A stretch of DNA of 64,000 nucleotides from Lepidodermella squamata (Eukaryota > Gastrotricha), in the NCBI GenBank assembly GCA_047495785.1, contig JBLDXI010000004.1, positions 558,001-622,000 on the forward strand, read 5' to 3'. Of this stretch, positions 34,468 to 47,017 are shown in pieces. Below the pieces are notes generated by a model, which was not told the origin of the DNA, searched no databases, and saw nothing but the letters and a program-made list of their open reading frames with translations. Each line of letters starts with the position of its first letter. Position 1 is the first letter of the stretch. The position numbers and the translations under genes were made by a program.

Positions 34468-36493
34468 ATCTTATGGATCGCACGACCAACAAGTTTCATC
34501 CGGGAGTCATAGCAACGATCGATTGACCAATCAGCGTGCGCATTAGATCGGACTGTTAAGTGGTCACACAATGTTAAGTTCTAAAGCTCTCCAAGTTGAC
34601 AATTATGCCAGAAAAATTCCGGAATAAATAATTTTTGAATTGTTGTAACCTTCTTCTAAGAGCTCGAATTTTCCCGCAATTTTTGCACTCAACTAAGAAT
34701 GTCCTAGTTTCATGACATCTCATGAATATATTCATATTATTGAAACTATCACCCTTTCCTTGGAGCTATTTTTGGAGCTTGTGAAAAAGGCGTCATTTTG
34801 GTCCGTTTTGAAGGAGAAACAGTCTCATTTCGCACGTGCGAAAAATTTCAGCTAGCGTCGCCTCAATCCCACCGTGCGGATCTTTTAATTGTCACTATAA
34901 ATTATAAGAACCTTCAAACTAATTTTGGACAACATAACTGTTGCTAGGACAAAGAGCGTGAACGTTTAATGAGGTGATTCATCTCATCATTTTCAAAATT
35001 CAAAATGTGACCTTGGACCTTAATTTCTCTGACAACACTTTATTCTCGTTAGCAACCCAGTTGGAGCGTCCTAGCTAAGTCTCATGTTCGAGATAGGACA
35101 TAGGATTGAGCAAATTTGCATTCGAAAACGACAATGTCACGAGACAACATCCAAACTATTTAGTAATGTTATCTTACTACAATCATTTTCTAAATTATAC
35201 ACCTAATAATAGGTTTTCAGAGCTAGTAAACTCATGTGACAGGATTATGTGCACATTTTGAGCGGATTCTGCCACTTCCCCTACATAGCTTTCATTCCCT
35301 AAATTTCATAGCTACATAGGTTCATTAAGACTGTTTTCAAGGCTCATTCCGAACAGCCACAATGCATCATTTAGGATAGCCTTAGTAGCCCATCATTATG
35401 GAGAATTATGGCCCATTAAGAAGAAATTATGACACGGCTAAAAAGGAAACCATAATGAAGCATTATGAACGCACCTTCAACCAAGCAAAGCCTCTAACCT
35501 CTTTTGACTTCAATTTTTATTTCTGAAACATTTCAAAGGTAGGGTACAGGTTCAAGGTACCCGATTTCCCGGACTTTTGGGACTATCGGAGCCCTCGCCA
35601 GGTTTTGCTAATGCAAGCCGCGGGCACTTTGGCCGCCAGGGTGTCCTGGTGGCACCCTTTAGCATCCCCCATAGCCGGTATATCGGCCATTAGGCTATGA
35701 AGAAATAATTATTTAGTCAAAAAATCCCATGCATCCGGGTCATTCGATGAAATAACTGTTAACCAGAATTTCATTTGCATATTCATAAATTTTCCAGCCA
35801 AAATTAATGAGGTCCTTGTTGGGGTTTGGGGTAAAGGAAATACCATTAATACTTCAATGGAGTATTAAGAAAGTGCAATCCAAATTCGAATATAAACATG
35901 TAAAATGGTGCATTAAGAACAATCAGCCACTTCTATTGTCTGGCTCAACACCGGCTGAGATAGTTTTTTTTACTAGGGTCATCAACTGAATTTTCAGTGA
36001 AACCAGTGATTCCGCAATTGTTTGATTGGTTGATATGAGGCCTGCAAAACAATGCAAAATGGCGCGGGAAATTTTCGAAAAATGACAGTAAATTGCAGGA
36101 AAATTGGCTGAAATGGGTAAAAATTAGCGCGAAATTTTGAGAAAGTGCGCGGGAAATTTCGCAGGTTTTGCAGCCCTTGTTGATTCATGATTCATCAGAC
36201 GTTTTCAAAAATAATAACCAAACTGTAATGTTGATTATCCAATAAGCTTCAATAAACCCCTGCCGTCAAAGAAAGGCACACAGAAAGTTTCGGGAAATTT
36301 AATTTCTAAGGCTAATTCTCAGGCTAATTCTGGACCTGGTGCTACTAGCAATGTAATGGTCGATGAAACCTCAACGCCGTCTCCCCCTGACTTTGTTCTA
36401 TGCATAGTATGAATAAATTATTCTCCGTTATGTATTTCAACATTGTCTGGCGTTGTTTTCATTTTCTGACGGATTAGGTGTGCAATCAGCGCA
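34468..36493. repeat. nuclear-receptor upstream block, copy C
   Basis: Third copy of 25681-27706, including the exon at 36247-36406. It ends at a jump into the last bases of the hinge exon, which start the fold-back at 36493. Confidence 0.9.
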
Positions 36494-36569
36494 ACTTTCA
36501 CAACGCTATGAATCGGTATTAAAAATGACAGTGACATTTTTAATACCGATTCATAGCGTTGTGAAAGTT
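36493..36569. repeat. perfect 35-bp fold-back at inversion point
   Basis: Arms 36493-36527 and 36535-36569 are perfect complements around the 7-nt loop ACAGTGA. It is the hinge-exon end turned back on itself, the junction between the forward copies and the inverted copy. Confidence 0.95.
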
Positions 36570-37538
36570 CGCGAGCCGCCTGAACAATGACCTTCAGCAT
36601 TTCTTCCTGTCTGGCTCCTTCCAACGTTATCGGGCATCGCGGCGCCAATGGTAAAGTTGCACAGGGCAACGGCGTACCTTGCTGCATAATCGCTGCTAGC
36701 CAGGCTGGGTTCGGCGGCGGCGCCATGGCAATGGGTAGAATCGGTGGTTTACTCGCTAAAGCAAGCGGCGTCGGCGGTCTGGCGGCAAGATTCGAACCAG
36801 AAATCGATGCCGATACGCCACTCGAGCCAGCCGCCATAGTCTGCAACAGGTTTTGATGAGCCGGTGAGAGCTGTTCCAAATTCAGCCCAATTGGTAGCGA
36901 ATCCGGGCTGTTTTTGTTTCGACTACCCTGCCGACTAACGGCTTTCTTTGTTTCAGCCGACGATCGACGGCTTTCACTGCTCTCATTCAAGTTACGAGGC
37001 ACACCTGACGACGATCGAGTCGGTGAGTCGAATGAGTCGATATTGCTCGATGACTCTTTCGATCGATTGTTGGTCGTAGCCGATGGATTCAGCGTCGAAG
37101 GCCTAGTTTGGTTCGATTTTGAGGATCCAGCAACGGAAGATTTACTCGGTTTCCGGCCGAGAATTCGCATGCCAACCGCGAGACATTTCGCCAAGCGGCA
37201 TCGAGGGCAAACTAGCCGCCAAACGGTTCCTGAACTCGTCAAGGCAGATCGGTCCTCTGACAGCAGACAGTCGAAAGTTCCGGACGCGCAACGCAAGGTG
37301 ACATTTTCGCGATTTCGTTGATAAAACTTCTGAGGAAAAGCAATTAATTAACCAGGGTAAACTATAATTATTTCAATTTTGCTTGTAACACGCCTCTTTC
37401 TCGATTCTGAGTCATTGCCTATCAATGTTTGGAACATTGTCAGGTAAAGCCTAGAATAGGACAACTTTCAAGCGACAAATTGCATTAGGCCGGAAATGTG
37501 GGTGAAATTAACCATTGCGAATGACTCCTCTTTATTTA
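36535..37538 (-). pseudogene. inverted nuclear receptor exon, uninterrupted copy
   Basis: On the minus strand from 37329 (after the acceptor TTTTCCTCAG) the frame runs through the second zinc module (CPRCRLAKCLAVGM), the linker (KESSSNIDSFDSPTRSSSG) and the Ser/Ala/Pro-rich hinge to VLKM at the fold-back. It lacks the 3.25-kb insertion of the plus-strand copy, so it shows the older state. It has no exon for the first zinc module and no ligand-binding domain. Beyond the fold-back the frame reads antisense repeat and stops at 36418. Confidence 0.8.
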
Positions 37539-37540
37539 CT

Positions 37541-38879
37541 TTATTTCACAAGCTCATGAAGCGGATGTTCGCTCGCCAATCGACCAAATCTGAGCCAAGG
37601 ATACTTTGTCGACAAAAAGCGCGACACTGCGCTAATTCTCGCTACATAAACAACCGGAATCACGATTGGCGTCGATAGGAAACATGCGTATAGGATATTG
37701 TGTGCAATGATGCAATACTCATCAAGTCGCCAGGAGCCGTCCGAAGTTTTGACTAGATAGGTCATTACAATTTCGTGGATGACAAACGGCATCCAGCATA
37801 CAGTGAATGCTGACAGCATAAGCACCGTTGTCTTGCTCAATTTCGCTATTTTCGCCCTGGTGCGTCCACTCGACCGACTGATAACTCGCCGGAAGCTCAA
37901 GTGGCATATGATTATAAAAGCCATAGCTAGTAACGAGATGATCATAACCAGAAACTCGAAAGAGTTTTCGTATAAACTATACGAGAAATTGGAGCACCAG
38001 TTCCAGTTACTGGAAACTATAATATTTTGATCATCCACGGCCAGAAATGCATTGAGGTAAAGATCAAGCAAGGAATCTATCGAAGTATTCAAGTGGCATG
38101 CTTCTGGCAGGTCTGACGTGAATGCGTTGAGATAAGAATTGAAAGACGAGGCGTTGCTGAGATCGATGAAAAATACCCCGTGATTGCTCTCGAAACTGTT
38201 CACGAAAGCAATAGGTTCTTGAACTCGAGCCCAGGCCATCCCCAGTATCGTCCGGTTGCAATTCGTATACTCAACAGCAATCAGAGTCTGTTGTGGCCGT
38301 GGCAACTGTGATTCCATATTCGCAATGGGTAGTATCACCTCGAATAGGACGTGACCAATTATAGCTGCTGACAAATAGGTAATCAGAGATGTGGTAGGAA
38401 TACAATAAGTCTTACTCATTAAAACAACTCCCATCAAAACGAGAAACGGAGCCTTCTTCACAATAAAGTGATTCGTGGCATTTTTATAGGCATGTGGATG
38501 TACCTGGTTAGAAAAATGGTTCTTGTAATGTAAAGTAGGGCTTCAAGGAATAACTCACGATTCCTATGAAATGGTCTGCAAACATTCCGCAGAGATTGAG
38601 CAGAAAAGACAGATAACCAGCCATTTCGAGGCTATGCTCCATTCTATGAGCACATTTGTTCGCTTTAGCGTCGATATCGAAGAGCCAGAACGATGCCGAT
38701 CTAACTAAGGACACCGCTCTCATGGCACAGATGTAGATCCCTGAGGCCAGAAGGCTCGCTAGGAACAGCCTGTAGTTCCGCCGGCGAATTTCTCCCTTGA
38801 TAACGCCTTCCATCGCGAAGGAATTAATAACTATAGCTATGACGAGGGTAACAACTTCAGCTACAGCTTTGTATGCCAT
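37541..38879 (-). CDS. rhodopsin-like (class A) GPCR
   Basis: Two exons, 38879-38559 and 38503-37541, with a 55-bp GT-AG intron and continuous phase; 427 residues. Hydrophobic helices start at residue 9 (VTLVIAIVINSFAM). Helix III ends in ADHFIGI with the second exon continuing VHPHAY, the DRY...IVHP position with DHF in place of DRY (residues 102-104). A long extracellular loop between helices IV and V has several N-x-S/T sites and Cys residues. Helix VI has CWMPF, and helix VII has STPIVIPVVY in place of NPxxY. A chemosensory or peptide receptor role is inferred from family type only. The stop codon lies two bases from the edge of the inverted receptor copy, so the 3' untranslated region is borrowed from a nuclear-receptor intron. 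Confidence 0.8.
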
Positions 38880-41159
38880 AATTCTGCGATGTCCTCTACT
38901 TGTAAAGTTTGAGAATATTATAAAATCAGTTTAAATGATCCAAGGCTTTCCTTGCGTAGATTTCCTGTTTTTATATCTAGACAGAATATTAATCCAAATA
39001 CTTGATCATTTTGGGTAAAATTCTGCTGATCTGTAGACAAGTCCCAACCCCCGCTTCTAGGGATCTTTCGGCACATCAGGAGCTATAATAACAGAGTGAC
39101 TAATACTTTTCTTCCGCAGCAGGCGTGTCGAAACCTATATTAGTCACGCCTCACCTGTCAAATCACCTAAATATTGTGAACTTATTAGGTGTCCAATTGA
39201 TAATTATTGGCTGACGTATCGCAAAATTTGACCCATATTGCTTGATTGACGTCGTCACGTTTCATCTAATAACTCAGTTAGCAGCTTTCACATGGAAAAA
39301 CTACTGATTGCCGAGAATGTACTATAAAAAAGTCCCCAGCAGAAATATAAAATTGAGCCTGCATCGCAATTTGCCCCACTTCAGATTCCCTTCGCGGAAG
39401 AAGTCGCGAACTCCGACACTACACCGAGTACAGTGAGTTAATGCTGTACTGAATTCTACTGTAAAACCGACCGTACTCTCCGAACGACGGGCTGGTCGTA
39501 TGATTTAGAACTAATGCTACAGCAGAAATGCCGTACAACAATGCTGTCGGGGAGTGCTATACGGAAGATTACAGTCAATACAGTATTTCATCAGTAAAGG
39601 AAATTCTTCATCTATGTAGCAAAATTGTGTTTATTGACAATTCTTGACCACAAATTCTTATCCACTCAACAACTTTTGAGGAGGTATTGACGCGTCAAAA
39701 ACGCTGAAAATGCACGACCCCATGAATTTTAGGTGTTTTTGCGGTCAAGGAATATTTGCTTCGGTTTGAGAAAATATAGTTTGTACTTTGCTTTTTTTCA
39801 TTTTACTCACGCCCAACCTACTAAACTGAAACTATAACTTTTGAATCCGATACTGGACCTGGGACTGAAACTGAACGTTTCCAACGCTGCCCAGTCTCCC
39901 CACTACTCTTCTCTCACAGTAAGAGCTGGTATCTAGAAACAACCTATCAATTAATCTAAAGTAAGAAATGACATAAGATCATAGATAAAATAATGCTCAA
40001 AAGAATAGAAGGGATGACCGCCCCTCCGCCCCTCCGCGGGATGTTACGATTTTCAAAGTCAAATTCAAATGATAAAAATGATTAAAATATTGCACGCAAT
40101 CGCCAGGATATTGAACAAATCAACACTGAATAAGTACAATCCATCAGTTTCATGCTAGGCTTGTCGATGGATGAACCCATTAAATCGAGACAATGCCATC
40201 CATATACGTTAAAATAAATCTATTTTTCAAAATCAAATCAAATTCCAAAACTAGGACTTTTTCGTGACAAGGACAATAAAGCTTCTGATATCGAAGAGTT
40301 TCACAAAATAATTTGTAATATTTTTGATAACTTTTACGAAGCTGCCTCTGTCTTTTATGAATTTCATCGAACTAATGGGATTGAGCGATCACAAACTTCC
40401 TAATTTCAAGTCATCAGACCGTCAAGAGAAACCACCGATTCGATAGGAAAATCGATTGAATTTATGAATTATTATCTTCCCAGGCATGGTCTGATTCCCA
40501 TTCAATTGGCCTAATAAGATCAGAGCAATTGAAAAAATCGGGCAGAAGCTCCCGCCGCCCCTCCTCGGGATGTTGCAATTTTCAAAGTCAAAATTAAATT
40601 ATAAAAAGTTGTGAATAAACGGGGAAAATTGCCAGGGCGTTGTGCAAGTAAATCGTAAAGTAGTGGCAGCCAGTTTTAGATCAGGCCTATCGACTATCGA
40701 AAATCGGCTAATAATTCTGCGATAGAATTATAACTTCTCTAGACGTTTCAGACTTGATATTTTCCAACACACTCAACACGCAACGGACGTCGATATAAAA
40801 CACATATATTTGGTTAAGGACAGTAAATTTGGTATGGCGAAAGCCTACAGGATGAATGATCCATTTTATGCATCAGGTCGACTGTGATCCTCCGATTGCA
40901 GTGACGCTGTAGGGACCGACTTGATGGTCCGATCGGCGTGGCTCTTCTGAGCCAAATGCCCCAGTAGGTTAGGGGGGGGGGGGGACTTTTCTGAGGTTAG
41001 TATCTGTGCTGAAACCAGTGTTGCTTCCTAGAACGCGCACTGCTGTTATTTTTCGAAAAACAATTTTCGCTGGTTACTTTCTCTCTGCTTGGCTACATCG
41101 CTGGTATTTCGCTTAATCAATTCGATTACGTCAACATCTACGTCAACATCGATCGACTT
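38880..41159. other. spacer with diverged repeats
   Basis: No gene is supported. About 40017-40130 and 40545-40650 are diverged copies of one sequence (CCGCCCCTCC..CGGGATGTT, then ATTTTCAAAGTCAAA). A retrotransposon-like tail lies at 40899-40984. The region includes the GPCR promoter near 38880. Confidence 0.5.
40899..40984 (+). mobile_element. retrotransposon 3'-end fragment with G tail
   Basis: CAGTGACGCTGTAGGG, then GGCGTGGCTCTTCTGAGCC, AAATGCCCCAGTAGGTTA and a run of about 14 G. The same sequence ends the decayed non-LTR element at 61491-61574. It is read as a heavily 5'-truncated copy of that family. Confidence 0.6.
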
Positions 41160-41648
41160 TCTGCGAGCACGTGGCGACTCTACTATCGATGAATGGCGTC
41201 TGGCTCGATGAAGCAAACAACACCGAGATGGCCGTCGTGCCTAGCACAACTCATGCAAGAACGCCCGGCAGCTGGAAAAGTGTGGATAGCACTTCCTGCT
41301 ATCCACAAATCGCAATACGGTTCATTGAATATGCCGGCGATGGATGGAATCTTCAACATAGTCCAAGAAATCTGTCGAATCCCACCTGACTCGATGTGCA
41401 TGGATCTTCTGATCTTAATGATTAAGGTAATGGATCTTCGAGGTAAAGTTCACTACATGAATGGAACCGACTACAAAGAAGACAAACCAGTAACTGTCGA
41501 GAAGGCTACGCAAACCTGCCAACAACGTGCGAACAACTCAACGCAGCATACGGGCGCCGCCGTTCACATATTAATTTTCGCTCAAATCACTAATAGTGGC
41601 TGCGGTAAATCAAAACAAAATAAAATTAGCTCTTGGAAAATAATTTGA
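41160..41648 (+). other. possible gene remnant, unknown
   Basis: Overlapping open frames at 41171-41389 and 41193-41648 have coding-like composition. Pieces such as KVHYMNGTDYKEDKP and VEKATQTCQQRANN lie downstream of an AG/GT-like site near 41426. The frames do not join simply and no family was recognised. Confidence 0.25.
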
Positions 41649-42740
41649 TTTGTTATAAAAAAAATTTATTCGTTGGAAAAAAATTATTTTCTTATAATTA
41701 AATCCTTCACCCGTGGCGGGAGATTTGCGAGCTGCGTGACTGCACGCAAGTTTTAGCTGGCATTTGGCTGTTTAAAGTTTCCATAACACTTTGAAAGGAC
41801 ATTTTGAAGTTCCTGCCCATATCGGTGGTGAAATGATGAAATGAAATGTCTTTTACTTGTGTTAACTAGGTGTCGGCGTTAACAGTTTTGCTTAATTTCG
41901 ACTTTCTGAGTTAGAAGATGTCCTACTCAGATAACTCTTGCTCAGTTTGAGTGAAAGCTTTGACTTGAAAATGATCTTGGCGTTACTTCTGCTGGTATTC
42001 GGATCGAATTTGCTGTGTGAATGCTGCTGCTGAGTTAACATCGTCACCTCTTTCAATAATACGGCGGAGGATTGAAGAATTGAGCGATTGACTGCGGACA
42101 TAAATGATGAAGATAAGCAACAGGTTGCCACCATGTCGTGAGTCGATAAGTATTTAAGTGAGTTGATTTTGATTGAAATTTTTGTCTGTATCTAGTCCAG
42201 TTGCTATAACTGTATTCGTTTCGAATTAATCAATTGGTATCATCAACTCAAGTGGGGTTAATCATGATGAGAATTTACCATCGAAGTTTATCAGAAGACG
42301 AGTGATTCCGGTCTGCGTTAATTTATTTTTTGAAGTGATATCAAATTATCACTATTCACAAGTTGATATGCTTCAAAGTTGATGCTACAAGATTGATAGG
42401 TTTATATAAAGAGTATATCTACAATCAGACCAAGTTTCAATATTTCACGCCATCTTAGTAAGACACGAAGTCATGGAGGCATTGTCAATTGAAATGCGAC
42501 ACGATTGACTACATTAGTTTCTGAATTTCCGCCATAATTGATGAGAAGGAGTTGTAGAAAATATTAGATGAAAAAAATGATATTAATCGAGGGCGTCATC
42601 TAACATTTGCTACATAGTTCAATAACACAACTGTGATCACATCGAATTTCAGCCGAAAATCATTTCAATCTATTTATTTACAACATTACACTTTCATTTA
42701 TCACTAGAGTTACGAATTCAGGACTAACTAGAAGATTAAA
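41649..42740. other. spacer
   Basis: Nothing supported. It contains the 3' flank of the transposase gene that ends at 42741. Confidence 0.4.
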
Positions 42741-45700
42741 TCAGCGTTTTTGCAGTTCAATAATTCTTCCTGCGGCACTTTCGTGGACAATAATATTAAA
42801 CTTTTTGTCGTAAATGAATTCGCATAGGCGCCTGTTCTCGTATTTCATCACGTCGATCGCAGTGACAACGCCGGTTTGCTGCGTCGACATTGCCTCGCGG
42901 ACGCGCTTGAGTACTCGATGGCCGCGCTCAATAGAAGAAGTGCCCAATGCCACGAGGTCAAGGCCAGCAGCCAGATGGCTGTGCACGTGCGAACCCATCA
43001 CTGCAAAGAAATAAATTACTTAATCGTCAAAAATAGCGGGTGATACTTACTATGAGAGTAAATAGTATGCTTCTTCCGCATATCGAAGAGCATCGCTTCA
43101 AAGCGTCGAAATTCGCTGGCAGGTGGCAATGTCTTCACTTGATAAGTCACCGCTTTGAAAAGTAATTTTCCAAGGGCGATGACATTGTCAAGGGATTTCA
43201 GAACCACTTGGGCGTTTTCAGCGTCATCGGCGGAGCTGTCATCCTCATTGCAGCGCAGACCCAAGTCCATGGCAGCCTCCACATAGTCTGATTTTTTGGC
43301 CCTTTTTCGGCTCAGTACGGCGTGACTGCTTTGGGCTTCGGCGATCATCGACTTTAAAGTCGCCACAGTTCGCTTCTCCAGAAGTTGGCGCCTGGCTGAG
43401 CTGTCATCGACAGATATATCGGCCAATTTAAAATCGAATTCGCTGAAGGCCTTCGTAGCGATGGTGTGGCCCGTCACCTTGACTGTGACCTTGAAAGCCT
43501 TCTTCTGGCTCGCCGATTTCTCGGTGTAGTCAATTTTCAGCCGACCGCCACCCCTTCTCTCAAGCCCATTCTTGATGCGATCAGCATCCGTAGTCAGGCC
43601 GAGTTCGAGTAGCCGCTGAAGCGTCTTAAATTTCATATATTTATTATACATGAGAAATTCACTAAAATTTATTATTTGCGAACCAATTTAATCAAAGTCT
43701 CAGTGAGACGAGCGAGCATATGCAGAGGATCGGGCAGGATGTGATCAGGGCGGATCCGTAGAAGAGGCATATATTTTTGCCCTTTATGGTTGCATTCGGG
43801 ATTCTGCATGATTTGATCCATGACGGCCAGTCGATGGAATAGGCGGTCACTAACGTCTTCGTCATTTTTAGAGCTTCTTCGCTGCGTACAAAGAGGGCAA
43901 AAATGATCGCCATTTGTACTACCGGCTCCAAAGACTTTAATGACAGCCATAACATCGGCACTCCAGTAGGCCTCGATGTCGTAGTGGTTGCCGCCAAAAT
44001 CATGTCCATGGTCTTGCAGATGATTTATCTGAAACACGTGAATTTATTAATTTTTCAAATATTAGTAATACTTTTTTGGGACCTGTATTAGTTGACTTTT
44101 AACACGCTTAATTTGGGCAAAAATTGGGCATAAATTGGCAAAAAATTTTAAGTTTGCAATTATTTGCAGAAAATTCTAATAATTATTTGAAAATAATCCT
44201 GCCGGGATAATTTTCCATTTTCATTACGCACGGCTTTAGCGAAAAAGTAGAAATTTATCGGGAAAATCACGTAAAACCCTGATGTAACCTACTGTAATCG
44301 GCTGTATTTTACCAGGCTGAACCAAATTTCCATGGGTTTAAATCTCAGTATGCATTCTCTTGTCATTTTTAATTTTTCGAAAGATTTTTATGGCCTCGTG
44401 AAAATAATTCGGCACTCATTTTAGCTAGCATAATCGTATTTCTCTGTTTTTTTTATCACTTACTTATGGGACACGATGTTAAACAAAGGGAATTCAGAAT
44501 AGAGTTTGCCTTATATTGTATGGAGGTTTAGTTTTATTGGTTTAGTTTTATAGTGATGGGTGATGACGATGGGTATTTTATCCGGCGAGATGCTGCAGAT
44601 ATCGCCGTATTGCAGATGGGCATTTTTTTTTATTTACTTAGTTTTATTTATTCCGATTTTTCGTTCTATTAATTTATTTTAATTTCAAGTTTTCCCGTGG
44701 ATCTTAAAAATTCGCAAAATTCATGATTTCGTATAATTGAAAATATCGTTAAATGATACCATTCCCCCAGGATGATTTGTTGATTTTTGTTTGTTGATTG
44801 TTGATGACAAAGCTATTATTTTACTATTTAATTTCAGAATTATTTGGTTATACTACGTTTGATTCCATTTCAATTTTTTTTCGCAAAATTAATGAATAGT
44901 TGCGCATTTTCATGTTTAAAACACAGGAAAAAGCACGCCTTGAATTGAAGACCTTCCTCTATAATATATTTTTCGCATATTTTAGGATTATTTTAAATAA
45001 TCATAATGGAGAGTCGAACCTGCGAGAACGCTTCCGAGAAATAATGGGCAATTGATGCGTGACATTCTGTGTCGAAGAACGTCGCTATCGCATGCTCGGA
45101 TGCAAGATCTGGCCGATTCTTCTTATCCAGCAGGCAGATGGTGAATCGAACCATTTCTTGCGTGCCTTCTGTTCGGCCAGGCGTACCGTCTAGAGCAAGT
45201 CGAATTTTGACTGGATGCTCTGGCTTTAATTCGTGAACAGTGATAAATACAACATCTGTCGTACATCTCGAGAGCAGCCGCCTTTCTTACGCTCAGTCTT
45301 CACATCAATTTCTTCAGCCTCGCTTCCCTCATCGTTTCGCCGCAGTTCATACGACTCATTTCTCAAAGCGCTTTCTACCGACTCACCCTCGATACCACAA
45401 TCGCCGTTATCCTCTTCATCCTGAAATCAGAGAATTTGCTGAAAATGTAAGTCCACTAGTCGCTATGATTTTGCCGAAATTATCGTTTATGACATTCAAA
45501 ATATGTGAGATTTTCAATGGTGGAAATTTGAGGATCTAGCCGTAGCTGAAATGGGCTGTGGAGTTCCTACCGCTTTTTTAACTTCACAAATTTTAGCCAT
45601 TTAAAATTGTTTTTTTTCAGGAAAATGAGAAGAGATTGCCCAACCTTCTTGATTTATCGTATTACCTTTTCTCAAGGGAAAATAAATTTATAGAATTAAT

Positions 45701-46329
45701 TTCGGTATAGAATAATCTTCGGAATTATTTTGTTCCGGAAAAATTCGCGCAAAATTGTAGTGTTATTGATCGAAATTAATGTATTGAGTTGAATATTCTA
45801 TTTTCATAATTTACCTCGGCAGTAAGTAGCGGTGATTTTTTCGTCGTTAAATCGAACATGTTGCTTTGCCTTGATTTTTCTTCTCGCAACACTGCTCGGC
45901 GTACCACTTTATGGGCGCTTGCTATTTTTTCTGTCGCCCTTCCACTCATGACATGAGAGGTTGAAAGACGTATGAGCCTACAAGGATAGACATAAAATAT
46001 CGGAATTATAATTATAATTTGTCGAACTTTCTGGCTGCCTCCACGGGGTCTTCTTCCTCTGCAGCTGCGCCATAGCGCCTTGCCACCTTGTCGTAGGTTC
46101 CTTGGGGACCAGGAAACCACAATTCTACTGAGGCTCCTACTACCGGAGCTTTGTCGTGGTAACACATAACTCGGTTGGCAAAATCGTCTGTGGTGAACTG
46201 CAAACCATCTTCTAGGCGACGCTTCCGCCTCATGCAGCGAGCAGACGGTTCGAGTTCCTGGTACCGCTTGGTAGCAGGTCGACCCAATTTTACCTGTTTT
46301 GGACTTGCAAATATGTTGAAAGAAGTCGC
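42741..46329 (-). CDS. DDE-type transposase, unassigned family
   Basis: Exons: 46329-46028, 45977-45815, 45420-45291, 45255-45020, 44028-43684, 43624-43051 and 43000-42741. All phases agree and give about 669 residues, with the true start upstream of 46329 not found. The third intron would be only 35 nt (45290-45256). N-terminal LGRPATKRYQEL with a basic RRKRR patch is followed by VKIRLALDGT (candidate first catalytic Asp). Next come AYWSADVMAVIKVFGAG then HFCPLC (candidate second Asp with a C-x2-C), ILPDPLHMLARLTETLI, and LGTSSIERGHRVLKR (candidate Glu). D...D...E spacing with inserted Cys pairs fits RNase-H-like transposases (inference). There are no stops in this chain, so it may be recently active or domesticated. 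Terminal repeats were not identified. Confidence 0.65.
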
Positions 46330-46631
46330 CTGAAAAGATTGGAGGATTTATAAGAAAATTGCTGGAGAAATTCACAAAATTCGTTGATATTTGTTAAATT
46401 TTAATTAAAAATGACATCTTACTCAGGAAATCGCATTATTTTTGCTCGGCGAGTCTAAATGTGTCTTACTTAGTGCTCTCAAACCTCGTAATTACTATTT
46501 TTTTAATTTTACACTGTAAATAATTTCGAGTTGGGGTATAGGGTGTTCAAAACAAGATTAAAAGCAAAACTGGCCTTATAATACTTTTATCCACAATTTG
46601 ACATTCATCGAATTTCATTTGTTAGTAATTA
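46330..46631. other. flank of the DDE transposase gene
   Basis: The missing first exon should lie here or further right; I could not identify it. Confidence 0.3.
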
Positions 46632-47017
46632 CAGCGTGTCCCATAAGTAACGCATGCAAAGAAAGTACACGGCTAAGGGTTCAGAAACTCTGTAATGATA
46701 GATGAAGTCACACAGTTTGACCAAAAAATGTATAGAAAATTTGAAAAAATTAGGAGAACTTCAATGAATTATTTCAGTTGTTAATGGGATTAAAAAAGTC
46801 CGGAGATATTATTTCCAAACGGGTAAAATACCGAAAATTTCCGAACCAGCTACCATCGGGGGTTTCCGGGTTTTCTTCGGTAAATTTTTGATTTTTTCGG
46901 TTAAATCGCGTATAAAAAATTGAATATTCTCTCAGTTGGTTTAATTTAATAAAATGAGTTTAATTTTGTAGAAAAGATTCCAAGTAAAAAATAGTTGCGT
47001 AACTTGTGGACACGCTG
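46632..47017. mobile_element. mariner-type MITE
   Basis: A 386-bp element. The left end CAGCGTGTCCCATAAGTAAC is inverted, with a few mismatches, at the right end (GTAACTTGTGGACACGCTG). TA lies on both sides (46630-46631 and 47018-47019). There is no transposase frame. Confidence 0.75.

Larger units (their letters stand above)
31691..36486. repeat. exact 2,398-bp tandem duplication
   Basis: 31691-34088 is repeated as 34089-36486. Each unit joins the receptor hinge exon piece to the upstream block, so it carries a permuted part of the receptor gene. No differences were noticed between units in the stretches compared. Confidence 0.9.
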
